Made by a program: the position numbers and the translations under genes
DNA from: Dactylorhiza incarnata
Lineage: Eukaryota; Streptophyta; Magnoliopsida; Asparagales; Orchidaceae
Direction: 5' to 3'
Length of the DNA: 64,000 nt
Assembly (NCBI GenBank): GCA_033032865.1
Contig: JAWHQI010000005.1
Span: 11,680,001 to 11,744,000 of the forward strand
Notes under the pieces: model-generated
Told to the model about the DNA's origin: nothing
The model's input: only the letters and a program-made list of their open reading frames with translations
Databases searched by the model: none
Shown here: positions 1 to 11,136 of the stretch, one piece after another
Layout: the number at the start of each line of letters is the position of its first letter
Numbering within the stretch: the first letter of the stretch is position 1

Positions 1-1105
1 TTTGTATTAGTGATATTTTTGTTGTCAATATTACTTGGAAAGTTCTAAAATTGTGGTTAAGATATATTTAGGATAATATCAACCTATGGTCATTTTCTCA
101 GAAATTTTGATTTTAATATTTTAGTACCTGTTGTGCAATGTGAAAAATTGATATCAACATTTAAGTATGAGAATTATGATCATAACTATTATGGAAAATA
201 TGAAACTCTGCCAGACATAATATTTTATCAATGTGTATCTTTGGTAATTTATTTGGTACATTTGATCATCTAGAACTATTGATTCATGTGTAAAATGACA
301 TGTGTCACATATTTGGAGAAATTTTAGTTATGACCAATTTAATAGAAAAATTATGAATTTCTGACCATTCTTTATGTGTCATGATAGCCTCTGGTATTAA
401 ATTAGATATCAATTGGCCACATATTTTGATAGTTGATTCGTAGAAGATATGTCTTGTGCAATGTTTGAACTTAGTCTGCGTTTAGCAAAAATGAGAACTA
501 TGGATTTTGGCCATCCATATCACTTGGATTAGGGATAAAACAGGACTAAGATTGTAGGATATTAACATGATTATGTGCAATTCAAGAAGTAATCTTGGAG
601 GATTTACAATGTATGAATTTTTCTGAGCATTGGAATTGATGACCCACATGAATTCGAGTACTGGAACTAAGCTTGATCATCACTAGAGTATCCTTGAATT
701 CAGCAAATGACTGTAGTCATACTTAAATTTACTCATATCATTTTGGATTCTGGAAGCATGATTAATCGTTCACATTAAATATTAATGATTGACGATATCT
801 TGGAAATTAAGAGGTCCAATATTGCACAAGCTGTAAGCATATTATGATCTCGGAAGATGAGCCTAGATTTTAATTACAAAAGACCTCACAAGTATATTTT
901 GAACTCTAACCCCATAGCCCTAATTTAAAATTTAGGGACAAAATTGTTTCTTCGTTTATTTGGATTTTTTTCATACTCTTGGGGTCTTGAAAGCTCGAGT
1001 TCATGCACACTATAAACACATTGCAAGTATGATCAAATATAATGGTGTCTTACACCCAATGTGCATCGTGTCTTCCTGCATTTAACCTATGACATACATT
1101 AATTG
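1..1105 (+). repeat. AT-rich relic resembling the element H LTR; no gene
   Basis: No open reading frame of note is present. From about 180 to 560 the sequence follows, with many changes, the order of motifs seen in the long LTR at about 58.1-58.6 kb. A block with 'TTGGAGAAATTT' leads to 'AAAATTATGAAT', then 'CATGATAGCC', then a 'GTCTGCGT.TAG.AAAA' block. I infer a very old fragment of the same Tekay-like LTR family on the plus strand. The flanks (1-180 and 560-1105) show nothing I recognise. Confidence 0.4.
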
Positions 1106-3191
1106 TCATATATGGTGATTAGCAAACATAGCAGATCGATAAAGCTGGGAAACATCTCTATCAATGCGATAAAGAGGGATTAAGGGGATCGCAGGTGGAT
1201 TCACCCTCTCTCCCTGCTGACCAGCAGTGGATGTTCCCGCATTGCCTGTTGTTATCGCGGGATCATACTGCCTAGTTTGTTCAACATCAGCAGACAAGGC
1301 CGCGAGTTTTCCTATGTAACATTCTACATCTTTCTCTTTGGCGCATTGTCCTTATATCCCCGATCATGGGACTTAGAAGCTTTCAGAAGGATTTCGGGAT
1401 CTTCATGGGCGGCTTGGCATTTTCCACTGGTTCTTCATCTGTTGTAAGAAGTAAGTGACTGCGCGGTAAGGTATATGTTTACACTTGAAAAATAAAAATG
1501 ATATGCATGGAAGGCTTATATTTTATACTTCTAAAATAGCAAGATTTGAAGTATACAAAGGCACTTCATCTACTTTGTCGACAATAGAAGGAGGGGTCAG
1601 AACTAAGCAATCAAATTGTTTAAATCTTTCAAAGTTTATATCTTTGAGTTGTTGTCTTTGAGACCGCTCTCCTTCCATGCATTTTGTTTTAAGTCGACAT
1701 TAGTCGTCGAAATGAGATCGTCCACGGGGATAATTTCTATTTTTGGTCTCTCATCGCACGACAAGTAAGACTTGAAGGCCTTTGAAGAAATAGAAAGTCG
1801 CGGTCTGAGATGAGCCTTACCATACCAGATTGCTTCTACAGCTTCTGCTCGAGCTGCCGCAGCCTTTTCAATCTCAGCTTTTATAGTCGCTAATGTGAAC
1901 GCGGCATCATCAGTCAGACCAGTCCTTTCTAAAGCTAGCTGGATTGGGTTCTCCTTTTCTTTCTTCTTCTCCTCTTCCAGAATTCTTGCCGCCTCAGCAT
2001 CAACATCAACCTTTATCTCCTTAACAACATGGACATCGGGAACCTGTAAATTAAACACAGGATTACAATCATCCCCTTCAGAGAAAGCGTCATCTAAATA
2101 TGTGGTTAAATCATAGTCAGCCTCCCCTAGCGACTAAGAATCATCCAAGGGTGGAGTACCCCGGTCAGAATGTCCACCTTCCTTCTCGGCAGGAGACTTA
2201 ATAGGAGACTGCGACACTTATCCTTCTTCTCCATCAATGGCACCCTTGTTAACCGCTCTATTCTCAACAGTTAAAATCTTCTTCTTATCTTTTCTCTTTC
2301 TCTCCCTCTTCTCTTCCTTTGTCAAGTTTCTCTTTTTTATTATTATACTTTCGTTCTTCTCTAACGGATCGAAATCCGAATGATGACATTTTCTTATCGC
2401 ATCATCAAGATCTGATTGAATGTCGAGTTCTTGTCTTTGCAGGTCACCGGCGGTCATAATTATTTTCATACAAGAGTGATATGTTTGAAGTCAGGATTGT
2501 CCACATGAAGGCAGTCTTGCTGATCACCATCCTCTTGACCAGCTGAAGAACTCAGAATATTTGGCTCGACGATCAGCCTGAGATCCATGTTAGCCTGGGA
2601 CATATCGAAAGTTATTTCAGTACCGTCTAGCTGCATCGTAAGCAAGTCAGTAGAAAGAGGGCCGTCAATATCAATGATCAGAGATATGAATGGCATGACT
2701 GCCTCGACTACCCTAAAGGGATCAACTTTCTCAATGACTTCAGTTATTTTTTCTAGTGCTAACGGTTTCTTAGCGGATACAGTTGGCTTCACCGTTTTAG
2801 AACTTCCTTCAGTCTGCGGTTTTGAGTTATTAATCGCACAAGAACTTCTTTTGGCAATGGAATCTTTCAAGGGAGAAGACCGCGTGGAGACCCATCCAAT
2901 ACTCTTCCACAGGCTCATCTTTTCTCTGCTTACCACGTTCTGGAATGCTCTTACCTCTAGGGGAGAGAAATTTAGCATAATAGGGAGGTCGCGGTCTACG
3001 CGGTTAAAGCAAAACATTTTCGAAGTTCTCAAAAAACTTAAAAATGTGTGGGGATCGTGTTTACTCAGAATCCCGCGACTAGTTCTCAGCTCTCCTCCAG
3101 ATAGGCCCGCCCAGTCACAAATTTGGTGACACCCCAGACTGCCCCTCTCTCTCCAGCATCTCCTCAAGGAAAAGCCAGTACCAAGTACCAA
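1106..3191 (-). pseudogene. Broken protein-coding relic of unknown family
   Basis: Reading the minus strand from 3191 down to 1106, protein-like sequence continues across several stops and frame changes. 3191-2466 encodes about 241 residues with a mixed, non-repetitive composition. 2469-1636 then runs in one frame with two in-frame stops. It has a very basic Lys/Arg-Glu stretch (about 2290-2350), an acidic stretch, and an Ala/Glu-rich probable coiled coil (about 1840-2010). 1420-1106 continues in another frame with a helical segment followed by a Gly/Thr/Pro-rich tail. The persistence of coding-like text across lesions argues for a former protein of more than 600 residues. I do not recognise the family. 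A retroelement gag-like or TE-associated plant protein is the likeliest class, from context only. Confidence 0.4.
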
Positions 3192-3480
3192 TCTGACTGC
3201 TGGACTGCGCGGTCAGAGTTCTTTTCTCTCTATGTATCTTCTCACCCCTGCCCGGTTCTTCTGTATCCTGGGCAGCCCATAATTTTTGAGCTTGCCAATT
3301 TGGGCAGGCCCCCTTTCCTATAAATAGTGGTGAGCAGTACCCATAAGGCATGCTGATTCAGATCCTTAAGCTAGCCTCCTATGGAAGCGATCTCGAATAA
3401 TCTAGTCCCTTGTGAGTTACTCGCTTAACCGACCAGATAGCCTCTTTTTGTAACCGCAAGTTTTAAATCAATTCAAGTGC
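3140..3480 (+). repeat. LTR-like fragment with TATA box
   Basis: A block with 'GGCAGCCCATAATTTTTG', a GGCAGGCCCC stretch and a TATA box (TATAAATAG, 3319-3327) matches in order the block at about 53.56-53.70 kb, which has GGCAGCCTATAGTTTTTGGG, AAGCCCC and then GTATAAGTAGG. The two look like diverged promoter regions of one LTR family. No boundary can be placed. A third weaker relative with a TATA box lies near 4290-4310. Confidence 0.35.
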
Positions 3481-3851
3481 CTGTCGCAAGTGACGCATTC
3501 ACCGCGGCGGGTAATTCTTCTCTTGCCGCTCGGCGGCCCGTCACTTTTTGGCGTCCTCTGACCGCAGAGTAACCGATAACACTCAGCCTTCTCCTTCCCC
3601 CAAGCTCCCCCTAGCGTGTCGTTGTGGAGGTGCAATTTTTGCATCAACGCTCCCGACCTCTTGTCACTCCCAATGACCGCATCGACCTCATCAGGAGTTC
3701 CAAATGCCCGCACCACAACACGAGAGAAAATTACAACACCGTACTTCGCATCGACTTCGTAAGTACTTTTAGTAGATGAGGCCCGTGCCGCTTCCTCTCC
3801 CTCTACAGGGCAGAAGATTGCCTCCTCCCATAGTTCGGACAACCACACCAA
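3468..3851 (-). other. 127-codon open frame, unrecognised
   Basis: An uninterrupted minus-strand frame of 127 codons starts with ATG at 3851. Its composition is protein-like, with valine-, charge- and hydrophobic-rich stretches. It lies just upstream, in its own sense, of the broken relic ending at 3191 and could be its N-terminal part, separated by the LTR-like fragment. I see no motif and no known family. It may be a chance frame. Confidence 0.2.
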
Positions 3852-5199
3852 CTCACCCCCGACATTAGGGTGAAGACCAAGAACAGTACATTTAATTAAG
3901 AAATATATGAATAAAAAGTATATAAAATGTTATCTGCCAAGCTGAGTGGCCTTTTCTTCAGCGTGGGAGACCTCGCAAGAAGCATCTGCATGTGCCCCAT
4001 CACTAACCACAACTTGCAAGTATACATCCCCTTTATCTGTAGAAGGAATCCTTGAGCCAGGGATTCTAGTGCAACCCAATCGCTGAACACTTGGTAATGT
4101 CAATCCCTCATCCCTGACCTCTTGTTAGAGTCAATGACTGACCTTTCTCTAGCATTCGTAGGATCTGTTTTCAATCGACCATGCTCGTGACTTCTCCTTG
4201 TACTTTTACTTGGTACTTTCTTTCATTTTACCATCGATGTAAGCGGGTAGTCTATCTTTTTGCAAGTTGTAGGTGGGTAGGGTCCTACCTCCTATAAATA
4301 TTGCGTGAACAGTAAGAGAAGTGGGTGATTGGATAGCTTACGTAACCTAGTAGTACTCACATACCCCAAGACATTATTCGCGACCCTGTTTGGACAGTGC
4401 TTGGCTCTTTGTAATGTGGTGCAATCCAAACATTGAACAAATAAAATCACGCATGATGAAAGGTTCATGTTTTGCAGCATCTGACCTCATGTCTTTGGCA
4501 CTATTCTCTCGCCTTCTTATTCGTAACGTAACGCGTAGTTTTCTTTCACTTACATTACCTACTAATTTATTTTATTTTTATGTGGGTGTAGAGTTGAGGC
4601 TCCTTTTGCCTCAACAATACTTAATGATCTACTTTAACACCCACCCACTCCCCCTTGGATTATATTTATCTTTTAAGCTACATGAGATGTAAATATGTCT
4701 TTATAAATTTAAGAGATGTCTCGTACAATTTAACAAATTATCATGATAAGTAAATCATTCTTATAGTACAAAAAATATTATTTGGAAAATGGAAATTATA
4801 ATTGATAATTTTAGCCTTAAAGCTTAAACAATACACTGTCCATAGTTTTAAATTAAATATTAATTGTTGAACATTTTTAATCAGAAAATTAAATCATCCG
4901 AACATATTTTAACTATAATTTGTATTCATAAATACAATAGTAAGTGCGGATATTGATGGCAGCCTCCTACCGGAAGTAGAGTTCAAACAAAACGGTGAGG
5001 CCATGAAAACAAGACAGAGCTTTTCCAATCAAACCACAAAAAGTTACGGGACCCACCTCCATCATCCTTCCATGTGCTTCCATTCATTACCTTTTCATCC
5101 ACCGAGTCTACCCACTCTACCCACTATTTTAGCTATCAACTTAATTTGATTTTTTATAGCATCAACTTATTTATTTCCCCTAATCTATATTATATCCAA
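3852..5199. other. No gene seen; AT-rich, partly LTR-like
   Basis: About 4100-4330 resembles a promoter region ending in a TATA-like CTATAAATATT near 4300. About 4500-5200 is AT-rich without a convincing frame. The small frames present have no protein-like features. Confidence 0.4.
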
Positions 5200-5960
5200 G
5201 AGGAACTCCTCCCACGTGCCCGTCAAAAAAACCATTGGAGCTTGCCTTGTCCGGGCAATTAAGGGTCTGTTGACCGATGGAAAATCTCTATTCCATCCGC
5301 CAGAGCTGTTTTTGGGTTGTTTGAGAACACTCTTTCAAAATCGCGTTTTAATAAACGCCGGTTTAGGTTCTATTCAAGAAGCTGCCTATTCATCGCGTAT
5401 AGCTCTCTCAAAATCGCTCCCAAAACAGCTCTCTCCCCGACTGCGCAGCGTCCCACAGTCTTCGCTCCCGTTTTCTCCTCGACGAGCTCGCCGATCACCT
5501 CCAGAGCCCCAACAGTCTTCTCCTCGACGAGCTCCTAGAATCCCTCCTCGGCTATCTTCTCCTCGACGAGCGACTCTTCTCCTCGTCGGCCACCTCTCTC
5601 CTAGAGGAACCCAAACATCCCGTCGTCGACCACCTGCTTCGCTTCCTCCGGCGATTCGGAACCCTCTGCTTCCTCCATCTCAGTCGGCCACCCGATCCTC
5701 TTCCTCCGGCGATTTGTAGCCCTCTGCTTCCTCAAACTCAGTCGGCCACCTGCTTCTCTTCCTTCGGCGATTTAGAGGCCGGATTTACTTCCTCCGGTGA
5801 TTCAAAGCCGTCCACTCCTCTTCCAAGTCTAGATCTCCTCAAATCTCCTTGATTCAAGTATAGTTTATCTACTAATAATTCCTCATATTTCCTTGATTCC
5901 GATTTCTTTGTATTAATTCAGATTTTTTTTGTTATGCTTTTTGGTTGAGTTTAATTAATT
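5200..5960 (+). other. CT-rich leader-like block with short tandem repeats
   Basis: The block is strongly pyrimidine-rich on the plus strand. It contains about four copies of a 'TCTCCTCGACGAGC'-type motif (5470-5590) and three imperfect copies of a unit of about 59 bp containing 'CCTCCGGCGATT' and 'CAGTCGGCCACC' (about 5640-5815). It is followed by T-rich intron-like sequence. It looks like the 5' untranslated exon and first intron of a plant gene or DNA transposon, but no coding exon follows. The Arg/Pro/Ser-rich frame across it is explained by the base bias. Confidence 0.3.
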
Positions 5961-5974
5961 CAGACTTTATTTGT

Positions 5975-6260
5975 TTGTTATGTTTTTTTGTGTGTGGAGG
6001 TGTGTATTTTTTTGTGTGTGGATGAGTGTGTATGTGAGTGTGTATGTGTGAATGAGTTTGTGTGTTTGTGTGTATCTGTGTTTTTTGAGTGTGCATGTGT
6101 GTGTGGTGTGAGTGTGCATGTGTGTATGTGTGGTGTGTGTGTGGATGTGTGTGGTGTGGATGTGTGTGGTGTGTATGTGTGGTGTGTGCGTATATGTGTA
6201 TGTGTGGTGTGTGTATGTGTGGGGTGTAAATGTGTGTGTGTGGATGTGTGTATGTGTGGT

Positions 6261-6299
<39 letters not shown>

Positions 6300-6767
6300 G
6301 GAATAAGTGTGTGTATGTTTGTGCGTTGGATTAGTGTATGGTGTATGTGTGGATGAGTGTGTGTGTGTGTGTGTGTGTTGGAATAAGTGTGTGGATGTGT
6401 GGATGAGTGTGTGTGTGTGTGTGTGTTTGTTTTGGATGTGTATGTGTGTATGTGTGGATGAGTGTGTTTTTTGGATGTGTGTGTGGGTGGGTGGGTGGGG
6501 GGGGGGGGGATTTGTGTGTATGGTGTATGTGTGGATGAGTGTGTCTGTGTGTGTGTATGTTTTTCTTGGAATAAGTGTGTGTATGTGTATGTGTATGTGT
6601 GGATGAGTGTGTGTATTTTTTGGATGTATATGTGTGTGTGTGTCTGTGTGTGCATGTATGTGTTTTTTTTTTGGAATATGTGTGTGTGTATGTGTTGTTG
6701 TGTGTTTTTTGGATGTGTGTGTGCGTGCATGTGTTTTTTTGGAATAAGTATGTGTATTTGTGGATGA

Positions 6768-6798
<31 letters not shown>

Positions 6799-6884
6799 TG
6801 TGTTTGGATTTGTGTGTGCATGTGTGTGTTGGAGGAGTGTGTATGAGTGTGTGTGCGTGTATGTGGTTTTTTTGGAATAAGTGT

Positions 6885-6918
<34 letters not shown>

Positions 6919-6959
6919 TCGTGTGTCTGTGTGTGTGTGTATGGTGTATGTGTGGATGA

Positions 6960-6990
<31 letters not shown>

Positions 6991-7117
6991 GGAATAAATG
7001 TGTATATGTGTGTGTGTGTGTGTGTCTGTGTGTGTCTGTGTGTATGTGTGTATGTGTAGATGAGGGTAGATGTGTTTTTTTTTTTGATTTGTGTGTGCAT
7101 GTGTGTGTGTTGGATGA

Positions 7118-7149
<32 letters not shown>

Positions 7150-7238
7150 TTTCTTTTGAATAAGTGTGTGTATGTGTATGTGTGTATGTGGATGAGTGTG
7201 TGTGTGTGTTGGATGATTAGTATGGTGTATGTGTGGAT

Positions 7239-7295
<57 letters not shown>

Positions 7296-7591
7296 GAATA
7301 AGTGTGTGTATGTGTATGTGTGTATGTGTGTATGCGTGGATGTGTTTTTTTATTTGTGTGTGCATGTGTGTGTGTTGGATGAGTGTGTGTGTGTGTGTGT
7401 GTGGTTTTTTTTTGAATAAGTGTGTGTATGTGTGTATGTGTGGATGAGTGTGTGTGTGTGTGTGTGTGTGTGTTATGTGTGTGTGTGTGTGTTGTATGTG
7501 TGTGGTGTATGTGTGTGTGCGTTGGATGAGTGTGTATGGTGTATGTGTGGATGAGTGTGTGTGTGTGTATGTGTTTTTTTGGAATAAGTGT

Positions 7592-7642
<51 letters not shown>

Positions 7643-7687
7643 TGTGTGTGTGTGGATGTGTGTGTGTGTGTGTGTATGTGTGTGTGT

Positions 7688-7742
<55 letters not shown>

Positions 7743-7925
7743 GATTTGTTGGATGAGTGTGTATGAGTGTGTGTGTGTGTGTCTGATTTTTTTGGAATAA
7801 GTGTGTGGATGAGTGTGTGTTTGTGTGTATGTGTATGTGTATATGGTCTATTTATGGATGAGTGTGTGTGAGTGGTTTTTTGGATGGATGTGTGGATGAG
7901 TGTATGTATTTTTTTATGAGTGTAT
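5975..7925. repeat. GT-rich composite minisatellite, about 1.95 kb
   Basis: Nearly pure (GT)n is punctuated by recurring words: 'TGTATGTGTGGATGAGTGTG', 'TTTTTTGGAATAAGTGTGTG' and 'TTGGATTTGTGTGTGCATG'. These words recur in the same order at irregular spacing, so this is a higher-order array and not a plain dinucleotide run. All long frames here (Cys/Val on plus, His/Thr on minus) follow from the repeat and are not genes. Alternating purine-pyrimidine tracts of 40 bp or more can adopt Z-DNA (general knowledge). Confidence 0.95.
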
Positions 7926-7935
7926 TTTAACTTGT

Positions 7936-9687
7936 TGAAAGTGCACAATGTACCTCTGAGAATCCTCTAAAGGGGGAGGGGGGTGAATAGAGATTTAAAC
8001 AATATTTCTATTCTAGTTGTGCAAATACAATATACCTAAGTATTATGCTTCACCAAGATATATCCCAGAATAAAATAGCTGCAGTTAGGTAATGAAATAA
8101 AAGACAGTAAATGAAATCTAATCTATGAGGGACAACACAGAAAAGCAATCCAGAAGACACACAGAATTTTTATAGAGGTTCCCCAAAATGTGGGTACTCC
8201 CCTCTTCTACCACCTGGTAGGGATGCACCACTGTTCCCGAGTCTTTTGGTAAGGAGACTCTTAGAACCACTGATCTTTTGACAAGGAGATCATGAACCAC
8301 CAGATCTTTTGATAAGGAGATCTTGAACCACTAGATATTTTGATAAGGAGATCTTAAACCACTGAATCCTTTGAAGAGGATTAATAAAACTCTTTTACAG
8401 TTGGGTGAAAGAAGGAGAAGGAGGAAGAGAAATGGTGTAGGAATTCTGTTCTCAGAATTCTTATGAAGGTTGTATGATACACAGCTTCTTGTATCTATCA
8501 CTGGATCTGCTCTTGATTAAATCCTGCTTATGATAGTGATGTATTGCAGGAGCTTTGATTGTCAGATGCTTTGTGTTTCTGCTGATTGAGATCTGGCTAC
8601 TATGAGATGGTGATGAAGAGCAGCTTTCAGATCCTTTGTTCTTTTCTTCTGATTAAGATCAGTCTGCTATGTGATTGTGATGAAGAGCAACTGTTCTTAT
8701 CTTCTCTGTATGTTTTCTATTAGGGTTCCTGAGGGAGGAAGAAGAAGAGAGCCCTTGAGAGAAGATGATGGCCGATTGTAATGAATGCCTTTTTTTCTCT
8801 TTCTTCTCATCCTTTTTATTGTCCAGTTCAATTTGAATTTCTTTTCCTTTTCTGGTAAGAGCTGAAAAGGTATTTTTGTCTGGACATTTACATCATTCTT
8901 TCCTTCTTTAATTCCCGACTAGTCCACCAACATAAAGCTAGTTTCCAAGAAAGCTTTTCTCCATCCTCTTTTAATTCTTCATTCCATTTGAGGTAATTAA
9001 GGAGTCGTTGGAGAACGGTCTTGAGAGAGGTGGGCCATGAGAGAGGGTCCAAAAATGACAACTGAAAAGGTTTCCCTTTTCAGACTGTATTCGACGTAAC
9101 GTCGAGTTCTCTTCCTCTCTTATCGACGCACCTTAGACTTCTTGTAGGAGCAGCTTTGAATTCATCCTTGCTCTGATTGAACTCTGCCAGTCGACATTGC
9201 GTCGATACCCTATCGACGTAACCGTCGAGTTGATGGCATGGCTCTATGCTTCATTATCTGCATCGAGATGAAGTCGACTTTGTGTCGACTTTAGGTTGCT
9301 TCGACATGTACCTCCTTCTGCGCCGAGTTGAAGTAGAAGCTGCGTCGACTTCTCAAAGTACTTCGACAGGTCCATAAACTCTACATCAATACCTATTCGA
9401 CGGAACGTCGACTTGAATTACTTCGACAGAAAGGTGAGCTACTTGGACTTCTAGTCAGAGTAGCGTCGACAACAACTTGACGCTACGTCGAATTATATTC
9501 AACGCAAATGTTAACTTTGCCCAAATTTTGCTTCTCTTGATCTGGCCTTAACACCATAGGTTGAGTGTGACATCCTAAGACATCTAGTGACAAAATTACC
9601 CTCACTATACAATGGGTAATTCATTCCTAAGAGATAAAATCACTCTTAGGTAATTTGTTAAGTTAAATCAAAGGGTTTTTCCCAACA
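7936..9687 (-). repeat. 3' LTR of element C
   Basis: On the minus strand the LTR begins TGTTGGG after the purine tract and ends GTGCACTTTCA, the same ends as the element B LTRs. The C/T-rich 'TTCACCCCCCTCC' block just before the 3' end is also shared. U3 (about 9080-9510) is packed with TCGACG/CGTCGA motifs in opposing orientation. R/U5 (about 8239-8382) carries five hairpin units. Length is 1752 bp against 1315 bp in B, partly from extra copies of these repeats. The 5 bp beyond the end are CTTGT; no partner is available because the 5' end is lost. Confidence 0.85.
8239..8382 (-). other. Tandem array of five small hairpins in R/U5
   Basis: Five units spaced about 30 bp each have a 4-6 bp arm, a 10-bp loop (TTTGATAAGG-like; 6 bp in the last unit) and the complementary arm. 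The arms in plus-strand order are GAGTCT/AGACTC (8239-8244, 8255-8260), TGATCT/AGATCA (8271-8276, 8287-8292), AGATCT/AGATCT (8302-8307, 8318-8323), AGATAT/AGATCT (one mismatch; 8333-8338, 8349-8354) and AATCCT/AGGATT (8365-8370, 8377-8382). The arm sequences differ but still pair, while the loop is nearly constant in four units. Element B has two such units with arms GAGTCT/AGACTC. Confidence 0.75.
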
Positions 9688-9701
9688 ATCTCCCCATATT
9701 T
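9688..9701 (-). promoter_or_regulatory. Polypurine tract of element C
   Basis: The minus-strand sequence AAATATGGGGAGAT directly abuts the LTR start. It matches AAATAGGGGAAGAT in the same position in element B. It would prime plus-strand DNA synthesis. Confidence 0.85.
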
Positions 9702-9876
9702 ATCTTAGCAAATTTTACAATTTGAATAAAGTGATTTTACACATTCCTCTTATGTAATCAAGAATAATACAGACAAGGTAATAAGACATAAAACAAATGG
9801 CTAGATTGAACCAGTAAGCATAAATGTTTCTGATTAATTGTCACAGGAGTTTATCAGAGATTACCCAAGAATACAC

Positions 9877-11136
9877 CTACTTCCTTCCGTTCAGAAAATT
9901 AGACAAGTCCTCATAGATCCTTTTGAACTTTCTTTCCACATACTTGAAATTTGCAGGGGTTGCCTTCTCTGGATTCCTTTGTATTTTTTCATGGCCTTTG
10001 AACAGCTTTGCTAGGTCACTTTCTGTTTCAGGAGAAACATCTTTTAAGGTGAAGCCCAGACCAAGAACTTTTGCTGTCAACAGGTTTATGGTTTCCAACT
10101 CTAGATCATCTGATTCTGAGTTCCTATCAATATTTGGTACAACAAAGATTGCTTGGGGTTTACCATTGTCTGAGGCAGACTTGAACAATATCTTTTTCTT
10201 TTTCAGAGGAGGTTGTTTTCCTTCCTTTTTCTTCTGAGAAGGCTCCGTTGTATCCTCTTGAACACATCCAATGCCCCTTTTGTGAAGTTGGCCTATTTCC
10301 TCCAACATCTTAGCTTTAGGATTTTTTGTAAGATACTAAGTGGGGTCAAACAGGGAGGATTTGATGGGGATTGCTTTTGCTAGTTCTTCTTGTTCAACCA
10401 CTTGTTTTCCTCTTTGCAGAATATCAATAAATCTGTTTCTCTTCTCTTCAATCTCCCTTTGAGCTGTCTCATATTCATATCTTTCTCTGTCTGTAATCTC
10501 CTCTAAAGCTTTGTCATGCTCTGGATTGGTGTAGGTTTTCATTGTGTTCTCAGGAATTTCAATCCTTGCATACTGTTTGTAATATGATTTATCTTTTCTG
10601 TAATCCTTCCTTTGTTCTTTTGTATAGATCTACCAGATAGGTATTCTTCCTCTTCCTCTACCTCTACCTCCACTTCTATATGGAGGTCTCCATCTGAAGA
10701 CTAGTGTTGGAAGAAGTGGTTTAGACGTAGGAGCAGATGGAGAAGGAAGCTGAACTGGAGGTATTGGTTGAGCTGGTGCTGGATTAGGTGAGACAGGATC
10801 TTTATCAATCTTGAGTGGAGAGGGTGCTGTGGATGAATCTTCAGAGGACACTCTGAATGAAAGGGGATCAAGGATAGATGGTTCAGTGTCTTCATGAAAT
10901 TCTTTCAGATACTTGAGATAGGCCTGATCATTTGAAACTAGAGGGATCTCCCACTAAGTTGATGACTCCCCCTGAGCAAAGAGTCGGATTCTTGGAGAAG
11001 ATGACTCCCCCTGAATGGCTGCATCTGAAAGTTGTAATTTAGATGATATAGCTGTCTCTCCTTCAGTGATGAAGGAGAGAGGGATTGTTGTCGTGTAGAA
11101 AGAATCTTGAAGAGGTTGCTGTATGATGGTACACAT
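9877..11136 (-). pseudogene. Accessory ORF downstream of pol, element C
   Basis: One reading frame runs from ATG at 11136 to the stop at 9877, about 420 codons, broken by three in-frame TAG codons (10954, 10630, 10336). The order is a Ser/Gln-rich start; a Pro-rich segment (about 10740-10810); an Arg/Gly-rich patch of alternating Arg and Gly (about 10640-10665); a Glu/Arg-rich probable coiled coil (about 10390-10500); a Lys-rich nuclear-signal-like run (about 10190-10240); and a helical C-terminus. Sireviruses often carry an extra ORF here, sometimes called envelope-like. I see no signal peptide or membrane segment, so a Gag-like or nucleic-acid-binding role is as likely. The function is unknown. 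Confidence 0.6.

Noticed and set aside
2466..2469. ATGA stop-start overlap suggesting translational coupling
   Set aside because: This is eukaryotic DNA and both frames belong to one decayed relic; a frameshift is the simpler reading.
5216..5719. 167-codon Arg/Pro/Ser-rich frame
   Set aside because: Composition is explained by CT-rich repeats of a leader-like block; no conserved motif and an overlapping frame of equal quality.
5967..7948. Long open frames in the GT array (His/Thr- or Cys/Val-rich, up to 377 codons)
   Set aside because: They follow automatically from (GT)n without stops in several frames on both strands; no start context or domain.
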